Positions 17,112 through 25,011 of a stretch of DNA of 64,000 nucleotides are shown here, piece after piece. A program made the translations under genes and the position numbers. The DNA is from an uncultured Dialister sp. (GTDB taxonomy: Bacteria; Bacillota; Negativicutes; Veillonellales; Dialisteraceae), in the NCBI GenBank assembly GCA_934178345.1, contig CAKPQG010000005.1:1-64000 (forward strand). The letters are read 5' to 3'. A model generated the notes under the pieces. That model ran no database searches and was not told where the DNA came from. It was given only the letters and a program-made list of their open reading frames with translations. Position 1 is the first letter of the stretch. Each line of letters begins with the position of its first letter.

Positions 17112-17140
17112 TTTGCATAGCGGATGAAAAGGTGTAGTAT
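17112..17140 (+). promoter_or_regulatory. Probable promoter of the carbonic anhydrase gene
   Basis: TTTGCA, then 17 bp, then TAGTAT, with TATAAG overlapping on the plus strand, about 135 bp upstream of the start. The intervening leader contains repeat modules. Confidence 0.4.
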
Positions 17141-17144
17141 AAGT

Positions 17145-17225
17145 TTGAAAACAGTGTTTCCCTAGTGAGGAATGAGGAGTGAAGGAGCGGCGCATAAAAA
17201 AGGAAACGCCGCAGAGTTTTATATC
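17145..17225. repeat. Intergenic repeat in the carbonic anhydrase leader
   Basis: GTGTTTCCCTAG (an end of the MITE-like element), GAGGAATGAGGAGTGAAGG and a GCGGCGCATAAAAAA / AAACGCCGC block. Confidence 0.6.
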
Positions 17226-17275
17226 ATGAGGGATATTGGGACACCCCATGTCACGCCCAAGATAAGGAGGCAGCT

Positions 17276-17842
17276 ATGGATACATCAGAAACCGTTTTGC
17301 AAACACTCAAAGAAGGAAACGCCGCCTATGTGAAGCGCGGCGCTTTCTCTGGAGACATCTCAAAAGAGAGACGTCTCGCCCTGACCGGTGGGCAGTCTCC
17401 CCGCGCCGTGGTCATCGCCTGCGCGGACTCACGCGTCATCCCTGAAGTCATCTTCTCCTGCGGCCTTGGCGAGCTTTTCACCATCCGCATCGCAGGGAAC
17501 GTGATTGATGCCCATCAGCTCGGCTCCATCGAGTATGCCGTATCGCATTTGAAGACGCCCCTCGTCGTCATCCTTGGCCATACCGGCTGCGGCGCCGTGC
17601 AGGCCGCGCTCCATGGCGAAGCGGACGGCCATATCCGATACATCGTCGATGCCATCCGAAAAGCCATCGGCGATGAGACAGATCCTCTCGCGGCCTGCCA
17701 TCTGAATGTTCTTAGCGCTGCCAGAGAGATCCGCGCCGCCTTTTCCGCGGAAGAGGATCCTCTGCTCCGAGAGGAGCAGATCGCCTGCGCTGTATACGAT
17801 ATAGAAACGGGCAAGGTCGAGTGGCTGGACGAGGATGACTAA
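17276..17842 (+). CDS. Beta-class carbonic anhydrase
   Basis: Interconverts CO2 and bicarbonate (188 aa). The zinc ligands and dyad are visible: Cys49, Asp51 and Arg53 in IACADSRV, then His102 and Cys105 in LGHTGCGA. FTIRIAGNV and SIEYAVSHL are family motifs. Length is typical of the small Firmicute beta-class. AAGGAGG lies five bases before the ATG. It is one of the few plus-strand genes and is monocistronic, bounded by terminators on both sides. It probably supplies bicarbonate for carboxylation and pH control. Confidence 0.95.
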   Translation: MDTSETVLQTLKEGNAAYVKRGAFSGDISKERRLALTGGQSPRAVVIACADSRVIPEVIFSCGLGELFTIRIAGNVIDAHQLGSIEYAVSHLKTPLVVILGHTGCGAVQAALHGEADGHIRYIVDAIRKAIGDETDPLAACHLNVLSAAREIRAAFSAEEDPLLREEQIACAVYDIETGKVEWLDEDD

Positions 17843-17853
17843 GAGAATACGGC

Positions 17854-17909
17854 TTCCAATAAAAACGCTATGCAGATTCTGACGAATCCGCATGGCGTTT
17901 TTATTGGAA
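17854..17909. terminator. Bidirectional terminator between convergent genes
   Basis: Long hairpin TTCCAATAAAAACGC / GCGTTTTTATTGGAA with further internal pairing (GATTC / GAATC). It lies between the plus-strand carbonic anhydrase and the minus-strand peptidase and serves both. Confidence 0.85.
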
Positions 17910-17918
17910 AATTTCGCC

Positions 17919-19148
17919 TCAGCCGTGGATTTCTCTCAAAGGATACGACCGCCCCGTGAGAGAGCGCGCTCCCTTTTCTGTGATGAGATAGGTATTTTCC
18001 GTCCCGACCATGCCGAGCCCCGGGAGCGCGATTTTCGGCTCGACCGCAAACGTCATACCGGGCTCTAGCACCTCCTTGAAGCCCTTGGCCAAAGCAGGCG
18101 CTTCATCCATCACGAGCCCGATGCTGTGCCCGAGGAATTTGCCCCCGTTCATGAAGTCATCCCCATAGATATTGTGAAACTTTTCCATCGGCTTCAGATA
18201 CAGATTCTCGATCGATTCCCCCGGCTTCATCAAAGAGACGACCTCCTCTTCCAGACGAAGACACTCCTCCTGCGCTTTGCGAATGGTATCCGCCTCCGGA
18301 TTCTTCGCCAGCTCCCCGAAGTAGTAGACCACCGTCTTATCCGTGTGATAGCCGTCAAAGCCGCAGGGGATATCGAGATAGACGAGTCGTCCCTGTTTCA
18401 GGTGGCGGAAGGCATTCCCGATCGACTGCACCGCGATGCAGGTGCCATCCGTGCCTCCCGGGCCGTCAAACCCCGTGCGGACAAGACCGCTCTTCCCGAA
18501 GGATGCCAGCCCGACAGCCTCTTCCCCCAAGGACTGATTGAAACGCGCCGTACCGTGAGAACCGCGGATGACCATTTCCTTGTAGATCTCAATGGCAAGC
18601 TCTGCCTCACTGATGCCCGCATGGATCAGCTTCAGTGCTACGACATCCAAGACTGTCTCGTGAATACTTCCCGAGCGCTCCATCTGCTTGATTTCATAGG
18701 CGCTTTTCCGAAGACGCAGATCCTGCAGGACATCATCCAGCGGCAGTGCCGTCTCAAAAGAAAAATGCTTATGGAAGAGCTTCATCCAGTCCAGTGTCGT
18801 CTTCTTTGTTTCTACATAGATCCCCTCTGGGATATGCGGATAAAAAGCCGCCGCCTCGCGGAAGCTCCGCATCGGACGGATGTCACTGAAATGAGACTCA
18901 TTCGAAGCGCGCACGAAATTTCGCCGCACCCAGAGGACCGCATCCGATGGACGGATGATGAGCGCTCCCTCCTGCATCGTCCCGGTGAAATAGTACATCG
19001 CCACCTTGTGACTGATGACTGCCATCTCCCAGTCCGGATGACGCGCACTCATGAGTTTCCGAAATTTTTCCAGCCGCTCGTCCAGCTCTTTCGCCGGGAC
19101 GGGGCGGATCGCATCCGTCAGAACGGACGCCTGCTCCAGAATTGCCAT
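17919..19148 (-). CDS. M24-family metallopeptidase (Xaa-Pro aminopeptidase-like)
   Basis: 409-aa creatinase/aminopeptidase-fold enzyme. The N-terminal creatinase-like domain spans about residues 20-170. The C-terminal pita-bread domain holds the metal ligands in VYLDIPCGFDGYHTD, GHSIGLVMDE, FAVEPK and GTENTYL. The LDIPCGFDGYHTD ligand segment is slightly non-canonical (usually DxGxxxxGYxSD), but both Asp residues are retained. Probable role is cytosolic peptide turnover at Xaa-Pro bonds. An AAAGGAGAA ribosome site precedes the start. Monocistronic. Confidence 0.9.
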   Translation of the reverse strand: MAILEQASVLTDAIRPVPAKELDERLEKFRKLMSARHPDWEMAVISHKVAMYYFTGTMQEGALIIRPSDAVLWVRRNFVRASNESHFSDIRPMRSFREAAAFYPHIPEGIYVETKKTTLDWMKLFHKHFSFETALPLDDVLQDLRLRKSAYEIKQMERSGSIHETVLDVVALKLIHAGISEAELAIEIYKEMVIRGSHGTARFNQSLGEEAVGLASFGKSGLVRTGFDGPGGTDGTCIAVQSIGNAFRHLKQGRLVYLDIPCGFDGYHTDKTVVYYFGELAKNPEADTIRKAQEECLRLEEEVVSLMKPGESIENLYLKPMEKFHNIYGDDFMNGGKFLGHSIGLVMDEAPALAKGFKEVLEPGMTFAVEPKIALPGLGMVGTENTYLITEKGARSLTGRSYPLREIHG

Positions 19149-19244
19149 ATAGTTCTCCTTTATGCTTATCCAATAAACCTGCTACGATTGTAGCAAAGAT
19201 GATTTTCCCCTGCAAGGCTGTTCCTATCTAGTCATATACAGGCG

Positions 19245-19505
19245 AAAGTTTGAAAGCAGGTATGAGTGACTAGTGACTGGTGACTTGAATACCGCCTTCG
19301 GGCATCGCCACCATCTATACTCCGCGGCGCTTCTATTTTTTTATGCGCCGCACCACCCCCTTTGAACCCTTTGAACCCTTTGAACCCTCTGAACCCTTTG
19401 AACCCTCTGAACCCTCTGAATCCTCTGAACCTGTTGAACCTCTTTCGCATGTAATCAAAGGACAGCACGCCCCATGGGCTAACCCTGATGCCAGAGAGGG
19501 CGGAA
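19245..19505. repeat. Intergenic repeat block with a GAACCCTTT nonamer array
   Basis: Holds a GTGACTAGTGACTGGTGACT array (19263-19285), the GGGCATCGCCACC and GCGGCGCTTCTATTTTTTTATGCGCCGC palindrome, a tandem array of about nine degenerate nonamers based on TTTGAACCC (19360-19440), and CAAAGGACAGCACGCCCCATGGGCTAACCC. The short plus-strand ORF over it (PFEPFEPFEP...) is an artefact of the nonamer. Confidence 0.85.
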
Positions 19506-19512
19506 TCATGGC

Positions 19513-19542
19513 AAAAAAACGCACCTCCTTGAAAGAGGTGCG
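19513..19542 (-). terminator. Terminator reading leftward inside repeat block
   Basis: CGCACCTC / GAGGTGCG stem followed on the minus strand by T7. It probably ends the transcript of the amidohydrolase gene at 19780. Confidence 0.75.
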
Positions 19543-19544
19543 GG

Positions 19545-19770
19545 TGTGTCACTTGACAGGGTTAGCCCCGCGGGCGTGCCGCCCTTTGATTGCGGGTGAA
19601 AGCTTTGCTCGAATGAGGAATTAGAAATGAGAAATTAGAAATGGTGGTGGCGGCTTCGCCGCGAGTATATATGGAGCGATGCCCGAAAGTAGTATTCAAG
19701 TCACCAGTCACTAGTCACTAGTCACTCGAGGCTCCTAATCCCTAACCACTAATCCCTAATCCCTGCTTTC
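19545..19770. repeat. Intergenic mosaic repeat downstream of the nitrilase-family gene
   Basis: GGGTTAGCCCCGCGGGCGTG, GCGGGTGAAAGCTTTGCTCG, GAATGAGGAATTAGAAATGA, GGCGGCTTCGCCGCGAGTAT, GGCGATGCCCGAAAGTAGTA, then a clean AGTCACTAGTCACTAGTCAC array and TCCCTAACCACTAATCCCTA. Confidence 0.85.
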
Positions 19771-19779
19771 AAACTTCTT

Positions 19780-20553
19780 TCATTGTTTCCCATACACGAT
19801 GCCGGAGACGACGGAGAGCCTTTTCCCGAGGTCCTTATATTTTTCTTCGTCATACTCGGCGTAGCAGATCTCCTCGCCCTCGCCCGCTTCTGCGAGGACA
19901 TGCCCCAGGGGATCGATGAAGCGTGAGTGACCGCCGAGGACCACATCTTTATAAGTACCGGCCATATTGACAGCGCAGATGCAGATGCCGTTCTCGATGG
20001 CGCGGGCAGCGGAAAGGATGCGCCACTGGAGGATATGCTCCTTCGGCCAGGAAGCGGGCGCCAGGACGAGGGTCGTCCCTGCCTTCGCCATTTTTCTCCA
20101 CATCTTCGGGAAATAGAACTCATAGCAGACGGCCATCCCCGTCTGGACGCCATGGATCTTCGTCTGCATGAGAGCGTCCCCCGGATGAAAGAGCTCGGCT
20201 TCCAGATATCCCTGGAAGAGATGCCGCTTGCTGTACTCGGCGATGCACTTTCCATCCGGCGCAAAGAGGAAGGCGGTATTTCGGATGCCGTCTCCATGAC
20301 GGACAGGGAGCGTCCCCGGAGAGAGAGTCACACGGTGCGTCCTTGCAAAGTCGGAGAGCTTTTCGAGAAGTGCAGCATGGCGGGAAAGGATATGCTCTTC
20401 GAACTGATGAAAATTATAGCCGATCGTCCACAGCTCGGGGAGCACGAGGAGATCGCTCTTTTCTGCCGCTTCTTCCATCATGGAAAAAGCACGGGTGATA
20501 TTTCTCTCCACGTCACCGGAAGCGGACGCCATCTGGATCATTGCGATACGCAT
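19780..20553 (-). CDS. Carbon-nitrogen hydrolase (nitrilase superfamily amidase)
   Basis: 257 aa. The Glu-Lys-Cys triad is visible in LVLPELWTIGY (Glu), YSKRHLFQGY (Lys) and GMAVCYEFYFP (Cys). It is closest in layout to YafV/omega-amidase-type enzymes that hydrolyse alpha-ketoglutaramate, but CYEFYFP differs from the usual CYDLRFPE, so the substrate is uncertain. Cytosolic, no signal peptide. The start is the first Met before RIAMIQMASASGD, the canonical N-terminus of the family. Confidence 0.9.
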   Translation of the reverse strand: MRIAMIQMASASGDVERNITRAFSMMEEAAEKSDLLVLPELWTIGYNFHQFEEHILSRHAALLEKLSDFARTHRVTLSPGTLPVRHGDGIRNTAFLFAPDGKCIAEYSKRHLFQGYLEAELFHPGDALMQTKIHGVQTGMAVCYEFYFPKMWRKMAKAGTTLVLAPASWPKEHILQWRILSAARAIENGICICAVNMAGTYKDVVLGGHSRFIDPLGHVLAEAGEGEEICYAEYDEEKYKDLGKRLSVVSGIVYGKQ

Positions 20554-20610
20554 GGAATACTCCTTAAAAAATCAAAAGCACAGAGCAAAAAGCAAAAACC
20601 AACCGTATAA

Positions 20611-20637
20611 AAAAGACTGTGAAGTCATTCTTCACAG
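20611..20637 (-). terminator. Terminator downstream of the NlpC/P60 gene
   Basis: CTGTGAAG / CTTCACAG stem with loop TCATT and T6 on the minus-strand side, placed between the NlpC/P60 stop and the start of the amidohydrolase. Confidence 0.8.
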
Positions 20638-20674
20638 CCTTTCCTGAGTCAATGCATAAGGAAACATCCTTCCA

Positions 20675-21424
20675 TCATAGCACGCGATTCGCACCCATAT
20701 ACCGATCATGCCAGTAACCGCTCTTCATGGTCGCGACCGCGACGCCCTGGCTGCTGGTGGCACTGATGAAGTAACCGTCACCGAGGTAAAGTCCGGAATG
20801 AGAGATGCCTTCGGCATAGGTCTGGAAATAGACGAGATCCCCGGGCTTCAATGCATTCACAGATACCTTGCGGCCTGCACTGTACTGTTCATCCGCTCCG
20901 CGGGGAAGGACGATGCCCTTCCGGTTGAATACGTACTGGATGAAGCCGGAGCAGTCGAAGCCTCTTGGTGTCGTGCCGCCAAACTGGTACGGGACGCCGA
21001 CATATTTCTTCGCTTCTTCCATGATGGCTTTCACGGTCGAGGACATCGCATTTTCATGATGCCACTGGACCGTCGCATCGTCGATGCCTATAAAGGCTTT
21101 GTGATTCGCCGCGTGTCCGGCCTTGCGCGTCGATTTCTCCGGCGTCCAGCTCATGGCCTTTCCCATCAGGGCTTTGTATGTCGCAGGCCCCACGATCCCA
21201 TCGACATCCAGATGCTTTTTGAACTGGAATTTCTTGACCGCAGCCGAGGTCTGGCTGCTATAGTTGCCGTCCGCTTTCAGGCGGTAGCCATTGGAAATCA
21301 GCCGACGCTGAATGTTCTGTACTTCCGGTCCTCTGGAACCCACCATGTAGTCTGCCATCGAAATCTGCCCCGCCCCGAAAGCAAGAAATCCTGCCAGGAG
21401 CAGTGCACTGCACTTTTTCTTCAT
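20675..21424 (-). CDS. Secreted NlpC/P60 peptidoglycan hydrolase with PG-binding domain
   Basis: 249 aa. An N-terminal signal peptide (KKKCSALLLAGFLAFGAG... with a cleavage region near ISMA) is followed by a peptidoglycan-binding domain of the PG_binding_1 type (GSRGPEVQNIQRRL ... DGIVGPATYKAL). The C-terminal NlpC/P60 catalytic domain has Cys in GFDCSGFIQYVF and His in SHSGLYLGDG. It should cleave D-Glu-diamino acid bonds in wall peptides. The MKKK start is preferred over an ATG six codons upstream because it has an AAGGA site. A promoter is visible upstream and a terminator follows, so it is monocistronic. Confidence 0.93.
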   Translation of the reverse strand: MKKKCSALLLAGFLAFGAGQISMADYMVGSRGPEVQNIQRRLISNGYRLKADGNYSSQTSAAVKKFQFKKHLDVDGIVGPATYKALMGKAMSWTPEKSTRKAGHAANHKAFIGIDDATVQWHHENAMSSTVKAIMEEAKKYVGVPYQFGGTTPRGFDCSGFIQYVFNRKGIVLPRGADEQYSAGRKVSVNALKPGDLVYFQTYAEGISHSGLYLGDGYFISATSSQGVAVATMKSGYWHDRYMGANRVL

Positions 21425-21498
21425 ACGCTGCACTTCCTTCATCCTATTCTCTTCTATCGTTATTCGTCTATTCGATTGTCAGTCTCAATTTCCTTTCT

Positions 21499-21526
21499 AT
21501 TGTAACATAATTGTAAGAAATCGCAA
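21499..21526 (-). promoter_or_regulatory. Promoter of the NlpC/P60 gene
   Basis: On the minus strand TTGCGA (21521-21526), 16 bp, TACAAT (21499-21504), about 70 bp before the start. Confidence 0.5.
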
Positions 21527-21569
21527 AGGGGAAAAAAGCGGCTACTGATTTTCTAAAGGAAACGCTGAG

Positions 21570-21860
21570 CAAGCCTAAGTTTGAAAGCAGGGATGAGTGG
21601 CTAGGGATTAGGGATTAGAAGCAAGCGGTGATCGAAATAGCGCAAATGGTGAGCTGACCGTTCTGCAAGAGAGATCGAGGGCTACGCTCGATATGACGAC
21701 GGCGCGAAGCGCTATCAAAACTCTGCGGCGCTTCATTATTTTTTGCGCCGCACCACCATTTCTCATTTCTCATTTCTCATTCAAGCGAAGTTTTCAAAAG
21801 GAATCAGTGGGCACACCTGCCCGCGGGTGTGCCCTATATGAGTCACTAGTCACTTAGTCA
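21570..21860. repeat. Intergenic mosaic repeat between the CDF and NlpC/P60 genes
   Basis: TAGGGATTAGGGATTAG copies, AGATCGAGGGCTACGCTCGA, the GCGGCGCTTCATTATTTTTTGCGCCGC palindrome, CATTTCTCATTTCTCATT, the GGGCACACCTGCCCGCGGGT block and a GAGTCACTAGTCACTTAGTC array. The last two codons (Ser-Asp) and the stop of the CDF gene are made from this array. Confidence 0.8.
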
Positions 21861-23053
21861 CTTTTCCCCTCTTCATTCCCGAAAAGATCGTCGCGGCTTT
21901 CTCCGTACACTTTCCCGCTGATGAAGTTCCGATCGACCATCATCTCGATGTGATACTGCGGATTGATCGAGAGGAGCTTCTTCTGCAGTGCCTGATAGAT
22001 TTCCTGATCGGTCTTCCGGCACGCGCCCTTCAGCTGGACTTCGAAGGAAATATGGATGGTATCCCCCTGCTCTTCGGCAAAGAAATCATGGTAGGAAAGC
22101 GGCAGACCGGAGCGGTAAATGGCTGCTTCGAGATCACGCTGGTACTCGGCTTCCTTCGGATTCGATACGGCTTTCGGGTCCGCATGGATGGTCGCCTGCA
22201 CCTTGAGCTTCTCACGAAGGGTGGTCATGACATTTTCAGCCAGCTCATGGCTCTCGACGAGACTCAGATTGCTGTCGAGCTCGACATGGGCGGTCGCGAA
22301 ATGGTTCTCCGGGCCATAGTCATGGACAATGAGGTCATGGACACCATAAACGCCCGGACACTGAAGGATCGTATCTTTGATTTCCTTGTACAGCTCGGCA
22401 TCCGGCGTCGCCCCGAGGATATCATTCACCGCCTGCTTCATGATGCCATAGCCGGTCCAAAGGATGAAGAGGGACATGATGACGCCCATCACGCCATCGA
22501 TATGCCAGCTGAAGAAATATTCCACGAGCGTCGCGACAAGGACACCTGCCGTAGAGAGCATATCCGAGAGCGAGTCAGCGCTGTAGGCAAGGAAGGAATC
22601 GGAGGAAAGCCTTTGGCTGGCTCTTTTATACCACCATGCCAGGAAGAGCTTCCCGATGAGGCCGAAGACCAGAATGCCGGCGACAAGCGGCGTGAAATGG
22701 GTATCTTCGGGATGCAGGATCTTCTCGATGGATTCTTTCCCAAGAGTGATTCCCACATATAGAATGACGGCTGCCATCACGGTCGAATTGATATACTCCA
22801 AGCGCCCGTGCCCGAATGGATGCTCTGGATCGGACGGCTTTGCGGCATAGTAAAAGGTCATCATGAGCAGAAGCACCGAGCCCATATCGGTGATGTTGTT
22901 GAAGCCATCACCCATGACAGAGAGGAAACCGCTCTGCCAGCCGATGAATACCTTCACGCCGCCCAGGACGAAGTTCACGGCCAGACCGACCAGCCCGACA
23001 AGGATCGCCTGCTGGGTACGCGATGCCGAAGCATCAGTAGAAAGGATTTGCAT
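21854..23053 (-). CDS. Cation diffusion facilitator (CDF) metal transporter
   Basis: 399-aa inner-membrane metal/proton antiporter. About six membrane segments lie in the first 220 residues (VGLAVNFVLGGVKVFIGW, GDGFNNITDMGSVLLL, then further helices). The metal site on helix 2 is GDGFNNITD and on helix 5 AYSADSLSDM. A cytosolic dimerisation domain follows. The protein is about 100 residues longer than a minimal CDF because of a second cytoplasmic alpha/beta segment (DTIHISFEVQLKGAC onward), as in the FieF/MamB long types. Metal specificity is not certain; Asn in place of the usual Asp in the first motif hints at Mn or Fe. The start at MQILSTD has AGGAG ten bases upstream. Confidence 0.92.
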   Translation of the reverse strand: MQILSTDASASRTQQAILVGLVGLAVNFVLGGVKVFIGWQSGFLSVMGDGFNNITDMGSVLLLMMTFYYAAKPSDPEHPFGHGRLEYINSTVMAAVILYVGITLGKESIEKILHPEDTHFTPLVAGILVFGLIGKLFLAWWYKRASQRLSSDSFLAYSADSLSDMLSTAGVLVATLVEYFFSWHIDGVMGVIMSLFILWTGYGIMKQAVNDILGATPDAELYKEIKDTILQCPGVYGVHDLIVHDYGPENHFATAHVELDSNLSLVESHELAENVMTTLREKLKVQATIHADPKAVSNPKEAEYQRDLEAAIYRSGLPLSYHDFFAEEQGDTIHISFEVQLKGACRKTDQEIYQALQKKLLSINPQYHIEMMVDRNFISGKVYGESRDDLFGNEEGKSD

Positions 23054-23377
23054 AAATCGTAATCTCCTGTAAAAAACTGTGACTTGTGAAGTCAATCAAA
23101 AAACAATAGAAATGGAGCTAAGGAAACGCCCGAAGGGCGGATGTTGGTATCGAAGCGGGAAGAAAAGTGATCTAAGGAGATAGGGGAATGCGGCATTCTC
23201 GTGCCATCGCTGCTTTCCATATCCATTTCGAATGGAAATGAAAAGCCCCCTCATATATGCTGATGCATGTACTCCTACCCTCGATTCATTGGACTACCTA
23301 AAAATCCCCTATATACGCCAAAAGGCTCTCCATAGGGAGAGCCTTTTTCCATGCTGGAAAAGCGCGAGGACGGATCC
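23054..23377. other. Gene-free leader region of the CDF gene
   Basis: About 270 nt lie between the CDF start and the YdbC terminator. They contain a CGCCC-GAA-GGGCG hairpin preceded by AAGGAAA (the end motif of the MITE family) and no convincing gene. A metal riboswitch was considered, but I could not match yybP-ykoY or NiCo consensus motifs. Confidence 0.4.
23321..23346 (-). terminator. Terminator of the YdbC-like gene
   Basis: AAAGGCTCTCC / GGAGAGCCTTT with loop ATAG and T-tracts on both sides, 30 bp after the YdbC stop. Confidence 0.8.
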
Positions 23378-23617
23378 TCAGGATTCATATTTGTCGAAGT
23401 CGATATCGTTCAGGATGTCGCGAAGCTTCATCAGTTCATCTTTCGTCAGCGTCAGACCTTTGGTCATCGCCGTATGTTCTTCATTCCAAGAACGCAGATC
23501 GAACTTTTCGCCTCTATTATTCCAGCTGGTATAGGTCAGCTGTTTTTTCCATCCATTGGAAGCCGTGGAGAGATCCCCCAGCTCTTCCTGAATCGTATAC
23601 GTAATTTTTGCAGCCAT
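23378..23617 (-). CDS. YdbC-family protein with PC4-type ssDNA-binding fold
   Basis: 79 aa. It matches the small YdbC/PC4 (transcription coactivator p15-like) family by layout: KITYTIQEELGDLST, WKKQLTYTSWNNRGEKFDLR, WNEEHTAMTKGLTLTKDEL. Members bind single-stranded nucleic acid as dimers. The physiological role in Firmicutes is not settled. GAGGTG lies five bases before the ATG, and a terminator follows. Confidence 0.85.
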   Translation of the reverse strand: MAAKITYTIQEELGDLSTASNGWKKQLTYTSWNNRGEKFDLRSWNEEHTAMTKGLTLTKDELMKLRDILNDIDFDKYES

Positions 23618-23790
23618 TTTTTCACCTCATAAATCATGATCTGGGAAGCAGGGAAACACGCATTCCATCCTTGTCAGATGAAATCGGCGGTTCCGTCATA
23701 CTTCCGCACTAGCGCTATGGTAACATAATGAGACGGGCGTTGCAAGGGGGAAAGCAGGAGATGAGAAGTACGGTGTGAAAAATGCATCAA

Positions 23791-23818
23791 AAAAAGAGCC
23801 GGAAGGCCGGCTCTTTTT
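23791..23818. terminator. Bidirectional terminator after the 156-aa membrane protein gene
   Basis: AAAAAGAGCCGG / CCGGCTCTTTTT with loop AAGG, ending right at the gene's stop codon region. Confidence 0.85.
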
Positions 23819-23819
23819 C

Positions 23820-24290
23820 TTATTCACACTGCTTGCTTTCGACCCAGTTCTGGAAATCATACTTCGCATCTCGGGAAACATAAGCGAGTTGCACGGGAAG
23901 AGAGACAAGTCCCCCCTCTTCTCGGCCGCCGATATAGAGATGATTCCAGCGGCTGGAGACGCCTGCCACATCCTTGTACGACACGGGCATGTAGAGCGCA
24001 CGGAAGGTGATGTAGTAGTCAAAGGTGAAAAAGGACCAAGGGACAGCAACAAGCAACTTCTTTTCGCAAATGAGCGCGACCGGATGATGTACACGGTTGA
24101 TCCGCCACAGGCAGAAAAAGATCACTGCCACTGCCAGAACGTAGAAGAGAAATTGATCCTCATCCATCGCCAAAATCACCGCTCCTGCCCCGAGCAGCAC
24201 ATACATCAGTGAAAGCATGACGATGTAAACTTTCGATCGGTAACATTCCCACAGCACTTTCCCATAAATCTCTTCATTAAATCTATCCAT
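23820..24290 (-). CDS. Hypothetical membrane protein with two N-terminal helices
   Basis: 156 aa, family not recognised. Two adjacent hydrophobic helices (VYIVMLSLMYVLLGAGAVIL and FLFYVLAVAVIFFCLW, about 22-62) are followed by a cytosolic beta-rich domain of about 95 residues. This pattern resembles PH-like or YcxB-like domains behind a membrane hairpin. GAGACG before the ATG is only a moderate ribosome site. Terminated by the hairpin at its 3' end. Confidence 0.7.
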   Translation of the reverse strand: MDRFNEEIYGKVLWECYRSKVYIVMLSLMYVLLGAGAVILAMDEDQFLFYVLAVAVIFFCLWRINRVHHPVALICEKKLLVAVPWSFFTFDYYITFRALYMPVSYKDVAGVSSRWNHLYIGGREEGGLVSLPVQLAYVSRDAKYDFQNWVESKQCE

Positions 24291-24372
24291 CGTCTCACCT
24301 TCATTCTAAGACTTATTCTTTTATCACCAGAAGATACGCCTATTATACCGAAACAAAGAGGAAAAGGCAAAC

Positions 24373-24936
24373 TCAGCGCCTTCCGATCGGCTGCCAAGGC
24401 GATTTCGACCGCGGGGATCCGAAAACCGCGTCATAGCGCGCCCATTCTCTGGCATCCTTTTCCGTCCATTCCCCGCCGGAAGGCCCAGACTTCTCTTCCG
24501 ATGGAAGTGTCCCTTCCTGATGCCCACGCTCTTCTTTCACCGGCTTCTGTCTGATATAGGCCTGCATTTGTTCCATGCGTACTCTTTCCTGCATAGAGAG
24601 CCCCTGCTCTGCCGTCACTTCCTTTTTCTTTATTGTAGCAGAAAGAGGGGGCTTTGGTAAAGGTTTTTCATGGTAGACCGGTTTTTCCATTTCGTCCGGC
24701 AGATCCAGCTCTTTGTCCTCTTCCTGCTTGCCCCAGGTGGTGAGGATTTTCTTGCGAAGCGCCTGATAGTCATACTCGCCATCTGCATCAGGGGCAGATG
24801 GCGGCACGCTTTTTTCCTGTGGAGGGATATCCGGCGGCAGGTCTGCCGGTGGCCTCTTCCTCCGCTTGAAAAGAGCTTTGTAAAGGAAGAATCCCCAGAT
24901 CATGAGAAAAAGAAGTTGCACAGGTTCAAAGGACAT
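24373..24936 (-). CDS. Hypothetical single-pass membrane protein, proline-rich
   Basis: 187 aa, unrecognised. An N-terminal membrane helix (VQLLFLMIWGFFLYKALF, about 6-23) is followed by RRKR and a charged, proline-rich, probably unstructured cytosolic part (PPADLPPDIPPQEK, KPLPKPPLSATIKKK). A short helical C-terminus contains EWTEKDAREWARYDAVFG. GGAGGTGATGGT precedes the ATG. It is next to the rpe-rsgA-prkC-stp operon and might be a partner or substrate of the kinase; that is inference only. Confidence 0.7.
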   Translation of the reverse strand: MSFEPVQLLFLMIWGFFLYKALFKRRKRPPADLPPDIPPQEKSVPPSAPDADGEYDYQALRKKILTTWGKQEEDKELDLPDEMEKPVYHEKPLPKPPLSATIKKKEVTAEQGLSMQERVRMEQMQAYIRQKPVKEERGHQEGTLPSEEKSGPSGGEWTEKDAREWARYDAVFGSPRSKSPWQPIGRR

Positions 24937-25011
24937 ACCATCACCTCCCTGAAAAAACAGGGGCAGTCCTTCCGAAGACTTCCCCTATACGATCCTATGG
25001 AAACACCCCTA

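Noticed and set aside
16621..17118. 165-codon minus-strand ORF
   Set aside because: Composition is not protein-like (many Arg, Cys and Ser, no hydrophobic core pattern), it has no ribosome site, and it overlaps a terminator and a structured RNA candidate.
19343..19624. 93-codon ORF starting RRTTPFEPFEPFEP
   Set aside because: It is the translation of the GAACCCTTT nonamer array and neighbouring repeat modules, not a protein gene.
23054..23320. Metal riboswitch upstream of the CDF transporter
   Set aside because: No match to yybP-ykoY or NiCo consensus cores could be found by eye.
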